From an uncultured Roseburia sp. (GTDB taxonomy: Bacteria > Bacillota > Clostridia > Lachnospirales > Lachnospiraceae), in assembly GCA_947649645.1 (NCBI GenBank), contig CANSSP010000017.1:1-64000 (forward strand): a stretch of 64,000 nucleotides of DNA, written 5' to 3'. Each line of letters opens with the position of its first letter. The stretch's first letter is position 1. A program made the translations under genes and the position numbers. The notes beneath the pieces were generated by a model. The model worked only from the letters and a program-made list of their open reading frames with translations, was not told the DNA's origin and ran no database searches. This document shows, piece by piece, positions 1-8,468 of the stretch.

Positions 1-542
1 ATATAAAAGATTCCATAGGCAGAACGTGGCAATGCGGAACGATTCAGCTTGATTTTCAGCTTCCGCAAAGATTTGATATTGACTATACCGGGGCAGATGG
101 AGAGAAACATCGTCCGATTATGCTGCACAGAGTTGTATTTGGATCGATAGAACGGTTTATTGGTATTTTACTGGAACATTATGCGGGAAAATTTCCTGCG
201 TGGATTGCACCTGTACAGGTTAAGGTTCTTCCGGTTTCAGATAAATATAATGATTATGCTAAGAAAGTTGAGGGATTTTTGGAAGAAAATGATATCCGGG
301 CAGAAGTGGATGTCAGAAGTGAGAAACTTGGATATAAAATCCGTGAAGCACGCATGGATAAGGTGCCATATATGATTATCGTAGGCGAAAACGAGAAAAA
401 TAAAATGTCTGTATCCGTAAGACAAAGAGACGCGGAGCCTGATAAACAGGATATGGGAGAAATGTGTCTTGAACAGTTGGTGAATCTGGTAAAAAGAGAG
501 GTGAGACAGAATAAAAGCAATGGATTATCTGAAACGGAATGA
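1..542 (+). CDS. thrS: Threonyl-tRNA synthetase, C-terminal part (left-truncated by the window)
   Basis: Charges tRNA-Thr with threonine in the cytoplasm. The open frame enters from the left edge (first full codon at 3), giving about 179 C-terminal residues. The class II motif 3 region GRTWQCGTIQ is followed by HRVVFGSIERFIGIL and then by the anticodon-binding domain starting near APVQVKVLPVSD, which is the normal end of ThrRS (family length about 640 aa). The stop at 540-542 is in the expected place. Its sequence is more AT-rich than most of what follows. The upstream two thirds, including any T-box leader, lie outside the window. Confidence 0.95.
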   Translation, partial: IKDSIGRTWQCGTIQLDFQLPQRFDIDYTGADGEKHRPIMLHRVVFGSIERFIGILLEHYAGKFPAWIAPVQVKVLPVSDKYNDYAKKVEGFLEENDIRAEVDVRSEKLGYKIREARMDKVPYMIIVGENEKNKMSVSVRQRDAEPDKQDMGEMCLEQLVNLVKREVRQNKSNGLSETE

Positions 543-745
543 ATTTAAGGGCAGCAGTGCTGCTTCCTGGAACAGGGCATATCGGAATACATCTGATGCA
601 CAGGAAAGAGACAGAATCATGATATCTGAAACCGAACGACTGTGGCAGCGGCAATCGGAGTCCGCCGTGCCGAAACATGACATACTGATGTCATGTCCGG
701 CCTGCTATGATAGGGGTGAAGATAAAACGGAAGGGAGCTGAGAGG
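543..745. other. Intergenic, hairpin without T-run; no supported gene
   Basis: Between thrS and the next gene there is a perfect 9-bp hairpin, ACATGACAT / ATGTCATGT at 675-696 with a 4-nt loop. It has no downstream T-tract, so a terminator role is only possible. A 73-codon open frame (520-741) overlaps the thrS end, but it has no clear ribosome-binding site and no recognisable domain. Confidence 0.4.
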
Positions 746-1384
746 ATGGCGTTTGACTACAAGAAAGAGTATAAGGAATATTATATGCCAAAGGGCAGGC
801 CCGAGATTGTGACGGTGCCGGAGATGAAATTTATTGCGGTCAAGGGAACCGGTGATCCGAACGAGGAGGGCGGCGACTATAAGGCGTCGATTGGTCTGCT
901 GTATGGAATTGCCTTTACGATTAAGATGAGTAAAAAAGGGAGCCGCGAGATAGAGGGATATTTTGATTATGTGGTGCCCCCTCTCGAGGGCTTCTGGTGG
1001 CAGGAGGGGATCAAAGGGGTGGATTACGCCAGAAAAGTGGATTTTCACTGGATTTCCGTCATACGTCTGCCGGATTTTGTGACGGAAGAAGTGTTTGAGT
1101 GGGCCAGGGCGGAGGCGGCGGAGAAGAAAAAGAAGGATTTTTCCAGAGTGGAGTTTCTGACTGTCGCGGAAGGGGAGTGCGTACAGTGTATGCATATCGG
1201 GCCGTATGACGAGGAGCCTGAAACCGTCGCAAAGATGGACGCATATCTCGCGGAGAACGGCTATGAGAATGATTTTTCCGGAGGCCGGCTTCACCATGAG
1301 ATTTACCTGTCGGATGCGAGAAGGGTTCCGCCGGAAAGGTGGAAAACGGTGATCCGTCATCCGGTCAGAAAAGTGTCCGACTGA
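746..1384 (+). CDS. GyrI-like small-molecule-binding domain protein
   Basis: A 212-aa cytoplasmic protein of the GyrI-like/SRPBCC-type effector-binding family that also forms the ligand domain of AraC/MerR regulators. There is no DNA-binding domain here, so it is a stand-alone domain. The duplicated pattern is visible as an N-terminal half with VPEMKFIAVKGTGDPNE and GYFDYVVPPLEGFWW, and a C-terminal half ending QCMHIGPYDEEPETV and GGRLHHEIYLSDARR, typical of this family. The start at 746 is chosen because GGGAGCTGAG lies just upstream; an in-frame upstream ATG (707) has no such site. The ligand cannot be told from sequence. Confidence 0.8.
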   Translation: MAFDYKKEYKEYYMPKGRPEIVTVPEMKFIAVKGTGDPNEEGGDYKASIGLLYGIAFTIKMSKKGSREIEGYFDYVVPPLEGFWWQEGIKGVDYARKVDFHWISVIRLPDFVTEEVFEWARAEAAEKKKKDFSRVEFLTVAEGECVQCMHIGPYDEEPETVAKMDAYLAENGYENDFSGGRLHHEIYLSDARRVPPERWKTVIRHPVRKVSD

Positions 1385-1405
1385 CGCAATTGTGTCTGTA
1401 AATGC

Positions 1406-1434
1406 TTGAGAATCCTCCTTTGCGGTGTTATAAT
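1406..1434 (+). promoter_or_regulatory. Sigma-A type promoter for the small membrane protein gene
   Basis: TTGAGA (1406-1411) and TATAAT (1429-1434) separated by 17 bp, 34 bases before the start codon at 1469. Confidence 0.7.
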
Positions 1435-1468
1435 GAAAAAAACAGCTTTACTTTAGGAGGAGTCAGTT

Positions 1469-1870
1469 ATGGACGGTTCAAATTACGGAGGCGGAAGACC
1501 GATGACGAAAAAGGAATTTCGCAGGCATGAGAGTATGAAGAAGTGTACCGGAAATATCTATGTCGCGGCAGGAATCCTGTATGTGTGCGCCGTGATTACC
1601 GGCGTGGTAAATGTGCTGGCGCAGAATTATCTTGGTTTTCTGGACGTGGCCATTCTCGCCGGGCTCGGGCTTGGCATACATATCGGACAGAGCCGGATCT
1701 GTGCGATTCTGGTCTGCGCGTATGCCGGGCTGAACGTATATGTTACGATGGCGCAGAATGGCAGAATGGGCGGCACGCTGGTTGTGCTTGCGGCAGTCGA
1801 CGCACTGATTGCGACGGTTCAGTTTCAGAGTGCGTGGAAGAAATATCAAAAGACTGGTCTTCTTCCGTAG
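1469..1870 (+). CDS. Small integral membrane protein, function unknown
   Basis: A 133-aa protein with a hydrophilic basic N-terminus (about 1-27) followed by about four hydrophobic segments (near 28-48, 52-70, 75-92 and 97-118) and a short basic tail. I do not recognise the family. It stands alone: its own promoter lies upstream, AGGAGGAG precedes the ATG by 8 nt, and a strong terminator follows at 1894. Nothing suggests a substrate or partner. Confidence 0.75.
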   Translation: MDGSNYGGGRPMTKKEFRRHESMKKCTGNIYVAAGILYVCAVITGVVNVLAQNYLGFLDVAILAGLGLGIHIGQSRICAILVCAYAGLNVYVTMAQNGRMGGTLVVLAAVDALIATVQFQSAWKKYQKTGLLP

Positions 1871-1893
1871 AGAAAGTTCTGACCAGATGAAAA

Positions 1894-1935
1894 AATCCCC
1901 CGTCTCTTTTTGAAAGCGACGGGGGATTCCTGATT
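1894..1935 (+). terminator. Rho-independent terminator
   Basis: Perfect 11-bp stem AATCCCCCGTC / GACGGGGGATT (1894-1904 with 1918-1928), then CCTGATTTTTATTT. Ends the small membrane protein transcript. Confidence 0.85.
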
Positions 1936-1960
1936 TTTATTTAAGATTGGACGGCCCGTC

Positions 1961-1989
1961 TTGAGTCCGTCCGTCGTCTGTGATAAAGT
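1961..1989 (+). promoter_or_regulatory. Probable promoter of the MotA/MotB-like pair
   Basis: TTGAGT (1961-1966), 17-bp spacer, TAAAGT (1984-1989), 26 bases before the ATG at 2016, which has AAAGGAGG as ribosome-binding site. Confidence 0.5.
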
Positions 1990-2015
1990 AGGAAAAACGT
2001 ACAAAGGAGGTTTTT

Positions 2016-3167
2016 ATGAAAAGAAAACTGTATTATCTGCTGTTTCCGCTGTATCTGATAGCGGCAGTGTGGGTATTTTATATCAACGGAGTTTTTACCG
2101 GAAACCTGACTTCCCGCAGCAACCTGGTGATCAATGCGGTCTTTTTGCTGGCGATCGGGGTTTTGTTTCAGCTTTCGACGATGAGCTTCAGGCGGCTGAA
2201 CCACTGCACGGACGAGCTGATGCGGGCGGCGGACACCATAGAAAAAGAGCATGAGCGGACGCCGGGGTGCCTGTGGGAGAAATACCGGGAGCGCCGGGAG
2301 GTGTTTCTGGACGGTGCGCTTGAGGAGGCATTTGCGGGATATCAGAAGCGTATGGCCGGAAAACGCGGCGGGGCTGACGTCTGTGATATTGAAGAGTATA
2401 TCAATGAGGAGCTTTTAGACCGTGTGGGTATGGCCCACTATAATTCTGTCGTTTCCGGAACACTGACAGGGCTGGGGATTCTGGGAACTTTTCTCGGCCT
2501 TTCGATGGGGCTTTCTTCGTTTGACGGCAATGATATTTATACGATTTCGGACAATGTGGGACCGCTTCTGGAGGGCATGAAGGTGGCGTTTCACACTTCT
2601 GTGTACGGTATTTTTTTCTCGCTGGTATTCAATTTTGTCTATCGCGGGGTGATGTCAGACGCATATGAACGTCTGTCGCGGTTTTTGTCTGTCTATCGGG
2701 AATATGTGGCGCCTTCCGCGGTGAGTGCGGGGGAGGGGACACGCGCGATGCTGGTTTATCAGTCAAACATGGCGGCATCCTTAAAGACAATTACGGAGCT
2801 TTTAAGCGGTAATGCCGCAGAGCAGACAAAAGGTGTGGAGCGGATGGTAAATCAGTTTGCCGATCGGCTGATGGAGACATTCGGGACACAGACAAGGCAG
2901 CTGGGCGCAATGCTTGCACAGGCGTGTGAGTCACAGGTGCGGTGTGCACAGGACTGCCGCGATCTGACAGAGACGGTGCGGGAGCTGCAGGGCGTCAATG
3001 GTTCCGTGCTGAAGGCGCTGGAAAATATGCAGCGGCAGCAGGAGCAGTTTGCCGTGTCGCTTGGCGCTCAGCAGGAGAAGCTGTCCGCAACCTGCGACGC
3101 TTTGAGCGGAGAGATCAGCAGCCAGTTGTATACGTTGGAACAGATGAGGAATTCCTATGAAGAGTAA
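2016..3167 (+). CDS. MotA/TolQ/ExbB-type proton-channel subunit (ZorA-like)
   Basis: A 383-aa inner-membrane protein. Two N-terminal hydrophobic helices (about 7-24 and 36-55) precede a cytoplasmic loop. Two further helices, around NSVVSGTLTGLGILGTFLG and FHTSVYGIFFSLVFNFV, carry the MotA/ExbB-family signature. A cytoplasmic tail of about 150 residues, predicted alpha-helical and coiled, follows. Its partner is the next gene, which overlaps it by 11 nt. MotA/TolQ/ExbB and ZorA proteins form pentameric proton-driven stators around a dimer of the B subunit. The tail is shorter than in typical ZorA, and no flagellar genes are nearby. The role could be envelope or defence related; assignment to Zorya is inference only. 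Confidence 0.8.
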   Translation: MKRKLYYLLFPLYLIAAVWVFYINGVFTGNLTSRSNLVINAVFLLAIGVLFQLSTMSFRRLNHCTDELMRAADTIEKEHERTPGCLWEKYRERREVFLDGALEEAFAGYQKRMAGKRGGADVCDIEEYINEELLDRVGMAHYNSVVSGTLTGLGILGTFLGLSMGLSSFDGNDIYTISDNVGPLLEGMKVAFHTSVYGIFFSLVFNFVYRGVMSDAYERLSRFLSVYREYVAPSAVSAGEGTRAMLVYQSNMAASLKTITELLSGNAAEQTKGVERMVNQFADRLMETFGTQTRQLGAMLAQACESQVRCAQDCRDLTETVRELQGVNGSVLKALENMQRQQEQFAVSLGAQQEKLSATCDALSGEISSQLYTLEQMRNSYEE

Positions 3168-4065
3168 GCAGAGAAGGAAAAAAGTTTTTGAAGAGCCTGC
3201 CTACTGGCAGTCATTTTCGGATATGATGGCGGCGCTTCTGCTCATTTTTATTCTGATTATCGCGATCACGCTGGCTATTTACCGACAGAAGACAACGGAT
3301 CTGGAGCAGACCCAGATCAGGCTGAACGCGGCACAGCAGGAGCTGGATGGCGCCAGGGAAGATCTGGAAGCGTCAAAGCGTGAGATCGAGGCTTCGAATA
3401 AGGAGCTGGCGGATTCCCTTGCGCGGCTGAAGGAAGCCTATGCGAGCGCGGCAATGACACAGGAAGAGCTTGACGCGGCGAATCTGGAAATTGCAAATGC
3501 ACGGGCAGAGCTGGCGGCGACGAGACAGGAGCTAAGGGATATCGTGGGCATCCGCACCGATATCATCGGGGAGCTGCAGACGCGGTTTTCCAACTCCAGC
3601 ATGTCGGTAGATCCTCAGACGGGGTCGATTACGTTCTCGTCTGATGTGCTGTTCCGCTATAACAGCGCGACGCTGACCGACGAGAGCAAAAAAACGCTGC
3701 AGGAAATTATCCCGATGTATCTGGATGTCCTGCTGCATGAGAATTACCGTCCGTATATCGCCGAGATTACGATCGAAGGGCACACGGACACGGACGGCAG
3801 CTACCAGAGCAATATGGACTTATCGCACAGCCGGGCCAATGCGGTCGCAAAATTCTGCCTTGACGCGAAAAACGGGCTGAGTGACGCGAAAATCGAGCAG
3901 CTTCAACAGATTCTGACTGTCAACGGCCGCTCGTACAGTGCCCCGGTTTACCGGAGCGGCACGGATGAGATTGATATGGCGGCTTCACGGCGTGTGGAGA
4001 TCAAATTCCGCCTGAAAGAAGATGAGATGATTCAGAAAATCTCGGAGATTCTCGGCGGAGAATAA
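3157..4065 (+). CDS. MotB/OmpA-type peptidoglycan-binding stator subunit (ZorB-like)
   Basis: A 302-aa protein. A single N-terminal membrane helix begins at SFSDMMAALLLIFIL, with Asp22 at the place of the proton-binding Asp of MotB. A long coiled coil (about 45-130) rich in Glu, Ala and Leu follows, then a C-terminal OmpA-like peptidoglycan-binding domain containing FRYNSATLTDESKK and ITIEGHTDTDGSYQSN. It pairs with the upstream channel subunit (11-nt overlap, translational coupling). The coiled coil is longer than in flagellar MotB, suggesting a spacer that reaches the thick Gram-positive wall. It is the last gene of this unit and faces the convergent RpiR gene 18 bp away. Confidence 0.85.
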   Translation: MKSKQRRKKVFEEPAYWQSFSDMMAALLLIFILIIAITLAIYRQKTTDLEQTQIRLNAAQQELDGAREDLEASKREIEASNKELADSLARLKEAYASAAMTQEELDAANLEIANARAELAATRQELRDIVGIRTDIIGELQTRFSNSSMSVDPQTGSITFSSDVLFRYNSATLTDESKKTLQEIIPMYLDVLLHENYRPYIAEITIEGHTDTDGSYQSNMDLSHSRANAVAKFCLDAKNGLSDAKIEQLQQILTVNGRSYSAPVYRSGTDEIDMAASRRVEIKFRLKEDEMIQKISEILGGE

Positions 4066-4083
4066 TCCCTTTTGCCGAAGTAT

Positions 4084-4941
4084 TTACAGGAGCTTCTGTG
4101 CGATGGCCGCCGCCGTGGTGGACCGGGCCGACGCATAGAGCTCCGGTTTTTGTTTGCAGAAAACATAAAAGAGGCATTCGATGATAAACAGCTGTCCCAG
4201 TTTTGCGGCGACGGAGCCGGACTGAAGCGGGCTTTCGTTGTAGCCGCACAGTAAGATAACGTCCGCAAATTCTGCCGCGCGCGATTTGGGAAAATGGGTG
4301 ACCAGTATCACAGGAATGTTCCTGCTTTTTGCAATGTTCATGATATCTTCCATATCCTTGGTAGAGCCGGAGTAAGAAAAAAAGAGTATGACGTCTTTTT
4401 CGGTTGCAAGCGCAACGGACATGGCCTGCATATGGGAGTCTGCGATGTGCACAAAACGGGAGGAGGCGGTAGAAAAGCGCGCCCATGCCTCCATGGCCAT
4501 GACCATGCTGCCGCCCTGTCCGAAGCAGAACACCCGGTCGGCGGAGAGGAGAAGGTGAACGGCTCTGGTGATATCTTCTTCGTTCAGCTGTTCCAGCGTC
4601 TCGTTCAGGGAGAGGATATTGGAGGCGTGCAGTTTCTGAAAAATGCTGCCCAGAGTGTCTTCGGAGGTGATGGTGTCGGGCGATTCCATGGGATCGCCCA
4701 GATCCGTGACGTAGGCGGCCTTGGCAAGCGCAAGCTTAAAATCGTTGTATCCCGACAGGCCTAAACCCCGGCAGAAGCGGGTGATGGAAGCTTCCGAGAC
4801 GCCGCTGTTTTCCGCCAGGGCGGAAATGGACAGGTATTGCGCGCTGAAAGTATTTGCAAAAATATAGTCGGCCAGTTTTTTGCCGGAGCGTGTCAGGGAA
4901 TGATACTGTTCTGTGATGTGCTCTAAAATATTGGCTGCCAT
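4084..4941 (-). CDS. RpiR/MurR-family transcriptional regulator (nanR-like)
   Basis: A 285-aa DNA-binding regulator. The N-terminal HTH_6 domain (about 1-77) contains LAENSGVSEASITRFCRGLG. The C-terminal SIS sugar-phosphate-binding domain (about 120-260) contains VFCFGQGGSMVMAM and FFSYSGSTKDMEDI. RpiR members in sialic-acid loci (NanR/SiaR) sense amino-sugar phosphates such as ManNAc-6-P or GlcN-6-P. This one is transcribed away from the importer/nanA/nanE operon, upstream of a co-directional ROK kinase, so regulation of that divergent operon is likely. A candidate operator lies at 5956-5970. The effector is inferred from family and context. Confidence 0.9.
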   Translation of the reverse strand: MAANILEHITEQYHSLTRSGKKLADYIFANTFSAQYLSISALAENSGVSEASITRFCRGLGLSGYNDFKLALAKAAYVTDLGDPMESPDTITSEDTLGSIFQKLHASNILSLNETLEQLNEEDITRAVHLLLSADRVFCFGQGGSMVMAMEAWARFSTASSRFVHIADSHMQAMSVALATEKDVILFFSYSGSTKDMEDIMNIAKSRNIPVILVTHFPKSRAAEFADVILLCGYNESPLQSGSVAAKLGQLFIIECLFYVFCKQKPELYASARSTTAAAIAQKLL

Positions 4942-4972
4942 TTGATCGTTTTCCCCTTTCTGTTATTGTGAT

Positions 4973-5857
4973 TTATAAAATACGGTCCAGCATGGCGGCG
5001 CCCAGCATACCGGCGCGGTTGCCAAGCTCTGCCTTTTCTATTCTGACGTGCCGGAAGGCCGGCATGATATTCGGATAAAGCTTTTCACGTATCTTTTGCA
5101 GCACATAGGGCTGCTCTAAAACCCCTCCTCCTAAAATGGCGCAGGAAGGATTTAACATATGTATGATGGTGACAAGGCCATATACAATCTCCATAATCCA
5201 GTTGTCTATTATTTTTGTGACTTCCGGTTCGCTGCGATGCGCGAACAGGATACGGCCGTCTGTGAGAGCAGGGTTAAAGCGCATGGCCTCTTTTATGAGA
5301 GCCGTTGTGGACGCGTAGCGCTCATAGCATCCCGAAAACAGATCTCTTTCGGGATCGCGGTCCGCCGGATGTGTCACGATTGCTCCAAATTCCCCGGCAG
5401 AACAGCTGCTTCCGTGGTACAGGTTCCCATGCACAAAGAGGGCTCCGCCGACGCCTGTACCGTAGGTGAGGCAGACGAAGTCCGCATGTTTCCGGCCTGC
5501 GCCGAAAGCGGCTTCGCCGATGGCGGCTGCATTGACGTCGTTTTCCACTGCGGTGGGAACGCCGAATTCTTTTTCCATGATATCTTTTAACTGTGTTCCC
5601 GTGTAGCCGGGAATATTTTCGTTTGCATAAATAATGCTGCCCTTTACCGGGTCTACCTGTCCGGCTGTGCTGATGCCGATTCTGTCGAAAGTGCTGATGT
5701 TCTGATACTCTGCGATCAGCTTTCTGACAAGATCCACTACGTGGACCGCGCCCTGTTTTGCTTCCGTGGCGGTCTCTCTGATATGAGAGAGGGTATTGTC
5801 TTCGTACAGCCCGGACTTAATCGCCGTACCGCCGATGTCAAGAACCATCGTTACCAT
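4973..5857 (-). CDS. nanK: ROK-family sugar kinase, probable N-acetylmannosamine kinase
   Basis: A 294-aa cytoplasmic kinase. The N-terminal ATP-binding motif is MVLDIGGTAIKSGLY; the ROK core has VENDVNAAAIGEAAFGAG and LTYGTGVGGALFVHG; the sugar-binding GEFG follows. The usual zinc motif CxCGxxGCxE is missing and replaced by DPERDLFSGCYERYAS, as in some other Firmicute ROK kinases. Start at 5857 because AGGAGG lies 6 nt upstream. ManNAc phosphorylation (step between NanA and NanE) is inferred from the adjacent nanA/nanE genes. Glucokinase-like specificity is the alternative. Confidence 0.82.
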   Translation of the reverse strand: MVTMVLDIGGTAIKSGLYEDNTLSHIRETATEAKQGAVHVVDLVRKLIAEYQNISTFDRIGISTAGQVDPVKGSIIYANENIPGYTGTQLKDIMEKEFGVPTAVENDVNAAAIGEAAFGAGRKHADFVCLTYGTGVGGALFVHGNLYHGSSCSAGEFGAIVTHPADRDPERDLFSGCYERYASTTALIKEAMRFNPALTDGRILFAHRSEPEVTKIIDNWIMEIVYGLVTIIHMLNPSCAILGGGVLEQPYVLQKIREKLYPNIMPAFRHVRIEKAELGNRAGMLGAAMLDRIL

Positions 5858-5955
5858 AGTTATCCTCCTGTGCAAAATATTCTGAAAATATTATACCACA
5901 ATTTTTATATTCATGCAATTAAAAAATGTTATTTATTTTCACTACAAAATAAAAA

Positions 5956-5970
5956 TGAAAATTAATTTCA
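5956..5970. promoter_or_regulatory. Candidate operator of the RpiR regulator
   Basis: Near-perfect palindrome TGAAAATTAATTTCA (arms TGAAA / TTTCA) lying directly upstream of the -35 box of the nan importer promoter. Further TTTTCA and TGAAAA half-sites occur just upstream. Position and symmetry fit a regulator site; binding is inferred. Confidence 0.55.
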
Positions 5971-5978
5971 AAAATCTA

Positions 5979-6007
5979 TTGACAAAGAAGAATATTGTAT
6001 ATAAGAT
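5979..6007 (+). promoter_or_regulatory. Sigma-A promoter of the sialic-acid import operon
   Basis: Consensus TTGACA (5979-5984), exact 17-bp spacer and TAAGAT (6002-6007). The start codon at 6072 has AGGAGGAA as ribosome-binding site. The best-matching promoter in this region. Confidence 0.8.
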
Positions 6008-6071
6008 ACGGTTATAAGGCGTATACATAAAGCCTGGCGATAACGCCATATGTAAAAAGGAGGAAGAATCT

Positions 6072-7466
6072 ATGAGGTATCGAAAAATCTTGGCAATGGC
6101 ACTTAGTTTTGCCATGGTGTTTTCCATGGCGGCCTGCGGCGGTAAGGGAGGAGACACCCAGACCGGCGGTGGAAGCAGCAACGCCGGAGACGCCGGTAAT
6201 GCCGGAGAAACAGGGGGGCAGGAAGGAGATGCCGGTGAAGACACTGGAGCGCCGGAGGCGGACGGTGCGCAGACCGCAGGGGATTCCACAGACATTACAT
6301 TGTGGACGTATCCGATTGGCAGCTGGGGGGATTCTGCTACGGTAGACGGACTGATTGCAAACTTTAATGCGGTTCATCCCGAAATCAATGTGACAGTGGA
6401 GTATCTGGATTACACGAACGGGGACGATCAGGTCAACACTGCGATTGAGGGCGGTAAAGCGCCGGATATCGTACTGGAAGGGCCGGAGCGTCTGGTTGCA
6501 AACTGGGGTGCAAAGGGACTGATGGTAGATCTTTCCGATCTGTGGACCGACGACGCAAAGGCAGCGATTTATGATTCGGTAGAAAACGCATGCCAGGACA
6601 GCAACGGTGTGTTTTACGAGTATCCGCTGTGCATGACGGCGCATACGATGGCAATTAACAGGGATGTTTTTGAAGCGGCTGACGCGCTTCAGTATCTGGA
6701 TGAGGAGAAACGTACCTGGACGACGGAGAATTTCCAGAAGGCGGTGAAGGCAGTTTACGATTCCGGCCAGGCCAATGTCGGCGCGGTTTACTGCAGCGGG
6801 CAGGGCGGCAACCAGGGAACGCGCGCGCTGATCAATAACCTTTACGGCGGTACTTTTACCAATCCGGAGCACACGGAGTACACGGCGAACAGCCCGGAAA
6901 ATATCAAAGCGCTCGAGCTGTTGAACAGTATGGACGGAATTAATTTTGACGCTTCCATCGCGGGCGGCGACGAGATCAATCTTTTCTGTAACGGCACGCT
7001 TGCAATGGCGTTCTGCTGGAATGTATCGCAGGAGAAGAATAACCTGGAAAACTTAAGCTTTGACGTTCTTCCGATGGCATTCCCGACGGAGAGCGGAGAT
7101 CCGCAGCTCTGTGGCGGTATCTGGGGATTTGGTATCTTCAATAACGGCGATGACGCAAAGATCGCGGCGGCAAAGACGTTTATTGACTTTATGGCAAATG
7201 ACGAGACACAGGTTGCAGAAAGCGTAAAGGCGTCCAGCTACTGGCCGGTAAAGGATCTGGGAAACATCTATGAGGGCGATGAGCTTATGACAGAATATGC
7301 GACGTTTATTCCGTTTATGGGCGATTATTACCAGGTTGTGAGCGGATGGGCGGAAGCACGTACCGCATGGTGGAATATGCTTCAGAAGGTCGGAAGCGGA
7401 ACCGACGTCACAGAAGCAGTAGAAGAATTTGTTACGGTGTCAAATGAGGCAGCACAGGCAGACTAA
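6072..7466 (+). CDS. ABC transporter substrate-binding lipoprotein (sugar, probably sialic acid)
   Basis: A 464-aa family 1 carbohydrate-binding protein. The signal peptide ends in the lipobox SMAAC with Cys22 as lipidated residue. A low-complexity Gly/Ala/Glu/Asp linker (about 25-70) is followed by the two-lobed solute-binding fold starting ITLWTYPIGSWGDS. It is anchored outside the membrane and delivers sugar to the two permeases downstream. Substrate is inferred from nanA/nanE in the same operon; 2,7-anhydro-Neu5Ac or a related amino sugar is possible. No ATPase gene is in the operon, so a shared MsmX-type ATPase elsewhere is expected. Confidence 0.88.
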   Translation: MRYRKILAMALSFAMVFSMAACGGKGGDTQTGGGSSNAGDAGNAGETGGQEGDAGEDTGAPEADGAQTAGDSTDITLWTYPIGSWGDSATVDGLIANFNAVHPEINVTVEYLDYTNGDDQVNTAIEGGKAPDIVLEGPERLVANWGAKGLMVDLSDLWTDDAKAAIYDSVENACQDSNGVFYEYPLCMTAHTMAINRDVFEAADALQYLDEEKRTWTTENFQKAVKAVYDSGQANVGAVYCSGQGGNQGTRALINNLYGGTFTNPEHTEYTANSPENIKALELLNSMDGINFDASIAGGDEINLFCNGTLAMAFCWNVSQEKNNLENLSFDVLPMAFPTESGDPQLCGGIWGFGIFNNGDDAKIAAAKTFIDFMANDETQVAESVKASSYWPVKDLGNIYEGDELMTEYATFIPFMGDYYQVVSGWAEARTAWWNMLQKVGSGTDVTEAVEEFVTVSNEAAQAD

Positions 7467-7486
7467 TCGTTTCATGTGAAACTCGC

Positions 7487-7523
7487 GGCCCTTCCCGAGG
7501 TAATCTGCGGGAAGGGCCTTTTT
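7487..7523 (+). terminator. Intra-operon terminator after the binding-protein gene
   Basis: Stem GGCCCTTCCCG / CGGGAAGGGCC (7487-7497 with 7508-7518) followed by TTTTTA. It lies between the binding-protein gene and the first permease, where partial termination commonly makes the binding protein more abundant than the permeases. Confidence 0.85.
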
Positions 7524-7557
7524 ATCTTTTTTTTGGGGTGTGGAAAGGGGGATTCTC

Positions 7558-8454
7558 ATGGCGAAAAAGAATTCCATGAGCAGGGCATTGATGCGCCGGG
7601 AGACGATTGCCGGTTATGCGTTTATGTTTCCGAGTCTGATTTTCTTTGTGGGATTTGTGATCTATCCCATGATACAGTGTGTATTTACCAGTCTTTTTGA
7701 TTCGACGATGAACAGGGAAGACATCTTTATTGGTCTTGCCAATTACACGGAATTGTTCCAGGACGCCGTTTTCATGGGGGCTTTGAAAAATACATTCGTC
7801 ATTGTGATTGTTTCCGTGCCGGTGGTCTGCATCTTTTCCCTGTGGGTGAGCTCGGTAATCTATAATCTGCACGGGGCGGCCTGCTCGGCGTTCCGGTGTA
7901 TTTTCTACCTTCCGGTAGTGACGGGATCTGTCGCGGTAACGGTGGTATGGAAGTGGATGTTCAATAATTACTATGGTATTTTTAATTATCTGGGAACAAG
8001 CACCGGGATTCTTGAGAAAAATATCAACTGGCTGGGCGACGAGCGGTATGCGCTTGGATGTATCATTCTGATTCTGCTGACGACTTCGGTGGGGCAGCCG
8101 ATCGTTCTGTATGTCTCCGCCTTAAATAATGTGGATCAGTCGCTTGTGGAGGCTGCGGAGGTGGACGGAGCCACAAAGTTCCAGTGTTTCTGGAGGATCA
8201 AGTGGCAGCAGATTATGCCGACGACGCTGTACATTCTTGTCATCACGACGATCAACAGTTTTCAGTGTTTTGCGCTGATTCAGCTTTTAACCAGCGGCGG
8301 GCCAAATCACAGCACGGATACCATTATGTACTATATTTATTATAATGCGTTCAAACTGTACCGTTATGGTTATGGAAATGCGATGGGCGTTGTCCTTGCA
8401 ATTATTATTGCAGTTCTTTCGGCCATACAGTTTAAGATGGCAAAGACGGATTAG
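7558..8454 (+). CDS. Carbohydrate ABC transporter permease, MalF type
   Basis: A 298-aa membrane protein with six predicted helices; the first is AGYAFMFPSLIFFVGFVIYP. The cytoplasmic EAA loop VEAAEVDGATKFQCFWRIKW near the C-terminal third docks the ATPase. Start at 7558 (MAKKNSM) is favoured by AAAGGGG upstream; an earlier in-frame start at 7540 lacks one. It forms the channel with the next gene, 14 nt downstream. Substrate is inferred from the surrounding nan genes. Confidence 0.88.
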   Translation: MAKKNSMSRALMRRETIAGYAFMFPSLIFFVGFVIYPMIQCVFTSLFDSTMNREDIFIGLANYTELFQDAVFMGALKNTFVIVIVSVPVVCIFSLWVSSVIYNLHGAACSAFRCIFYLPVVTGSVAVTVVWKWMFNNYYGIFNYLGTSTGILEKNINWLGDERYALGCIILILLTTSVGQPIVLYVSALNNVDQSLVEAAEVDGATKFQCFWRIKWQQIMPTTLYILVITTINSFQCFALIQLLTSGGPNHSTDTIMYYIYYNAFKLYRYGYGNAMGVVLAIIIAVLSAIQFKMAKTD

Positions 8455-8468
8455 GGGGAGGAATGTAT

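Noticed and set aside
520..741. 73-codon open frame overlapping the thrS end
   Set aside because: No ribosome-binding site, no domain, and it runs into the ribosome-binding region of the next gene.
617..1360. 247-codon minus-strand frame across the GyrI-like gene
   Set aside because: Complete shadow of a well-supported plus-strand gene; composition is that of an antisense frame.
2016..4065. Complete Zorya defence system
   Set aside because: Only A- and B-like subunits are present; no zorC, zorD or zorE gene flanks them.
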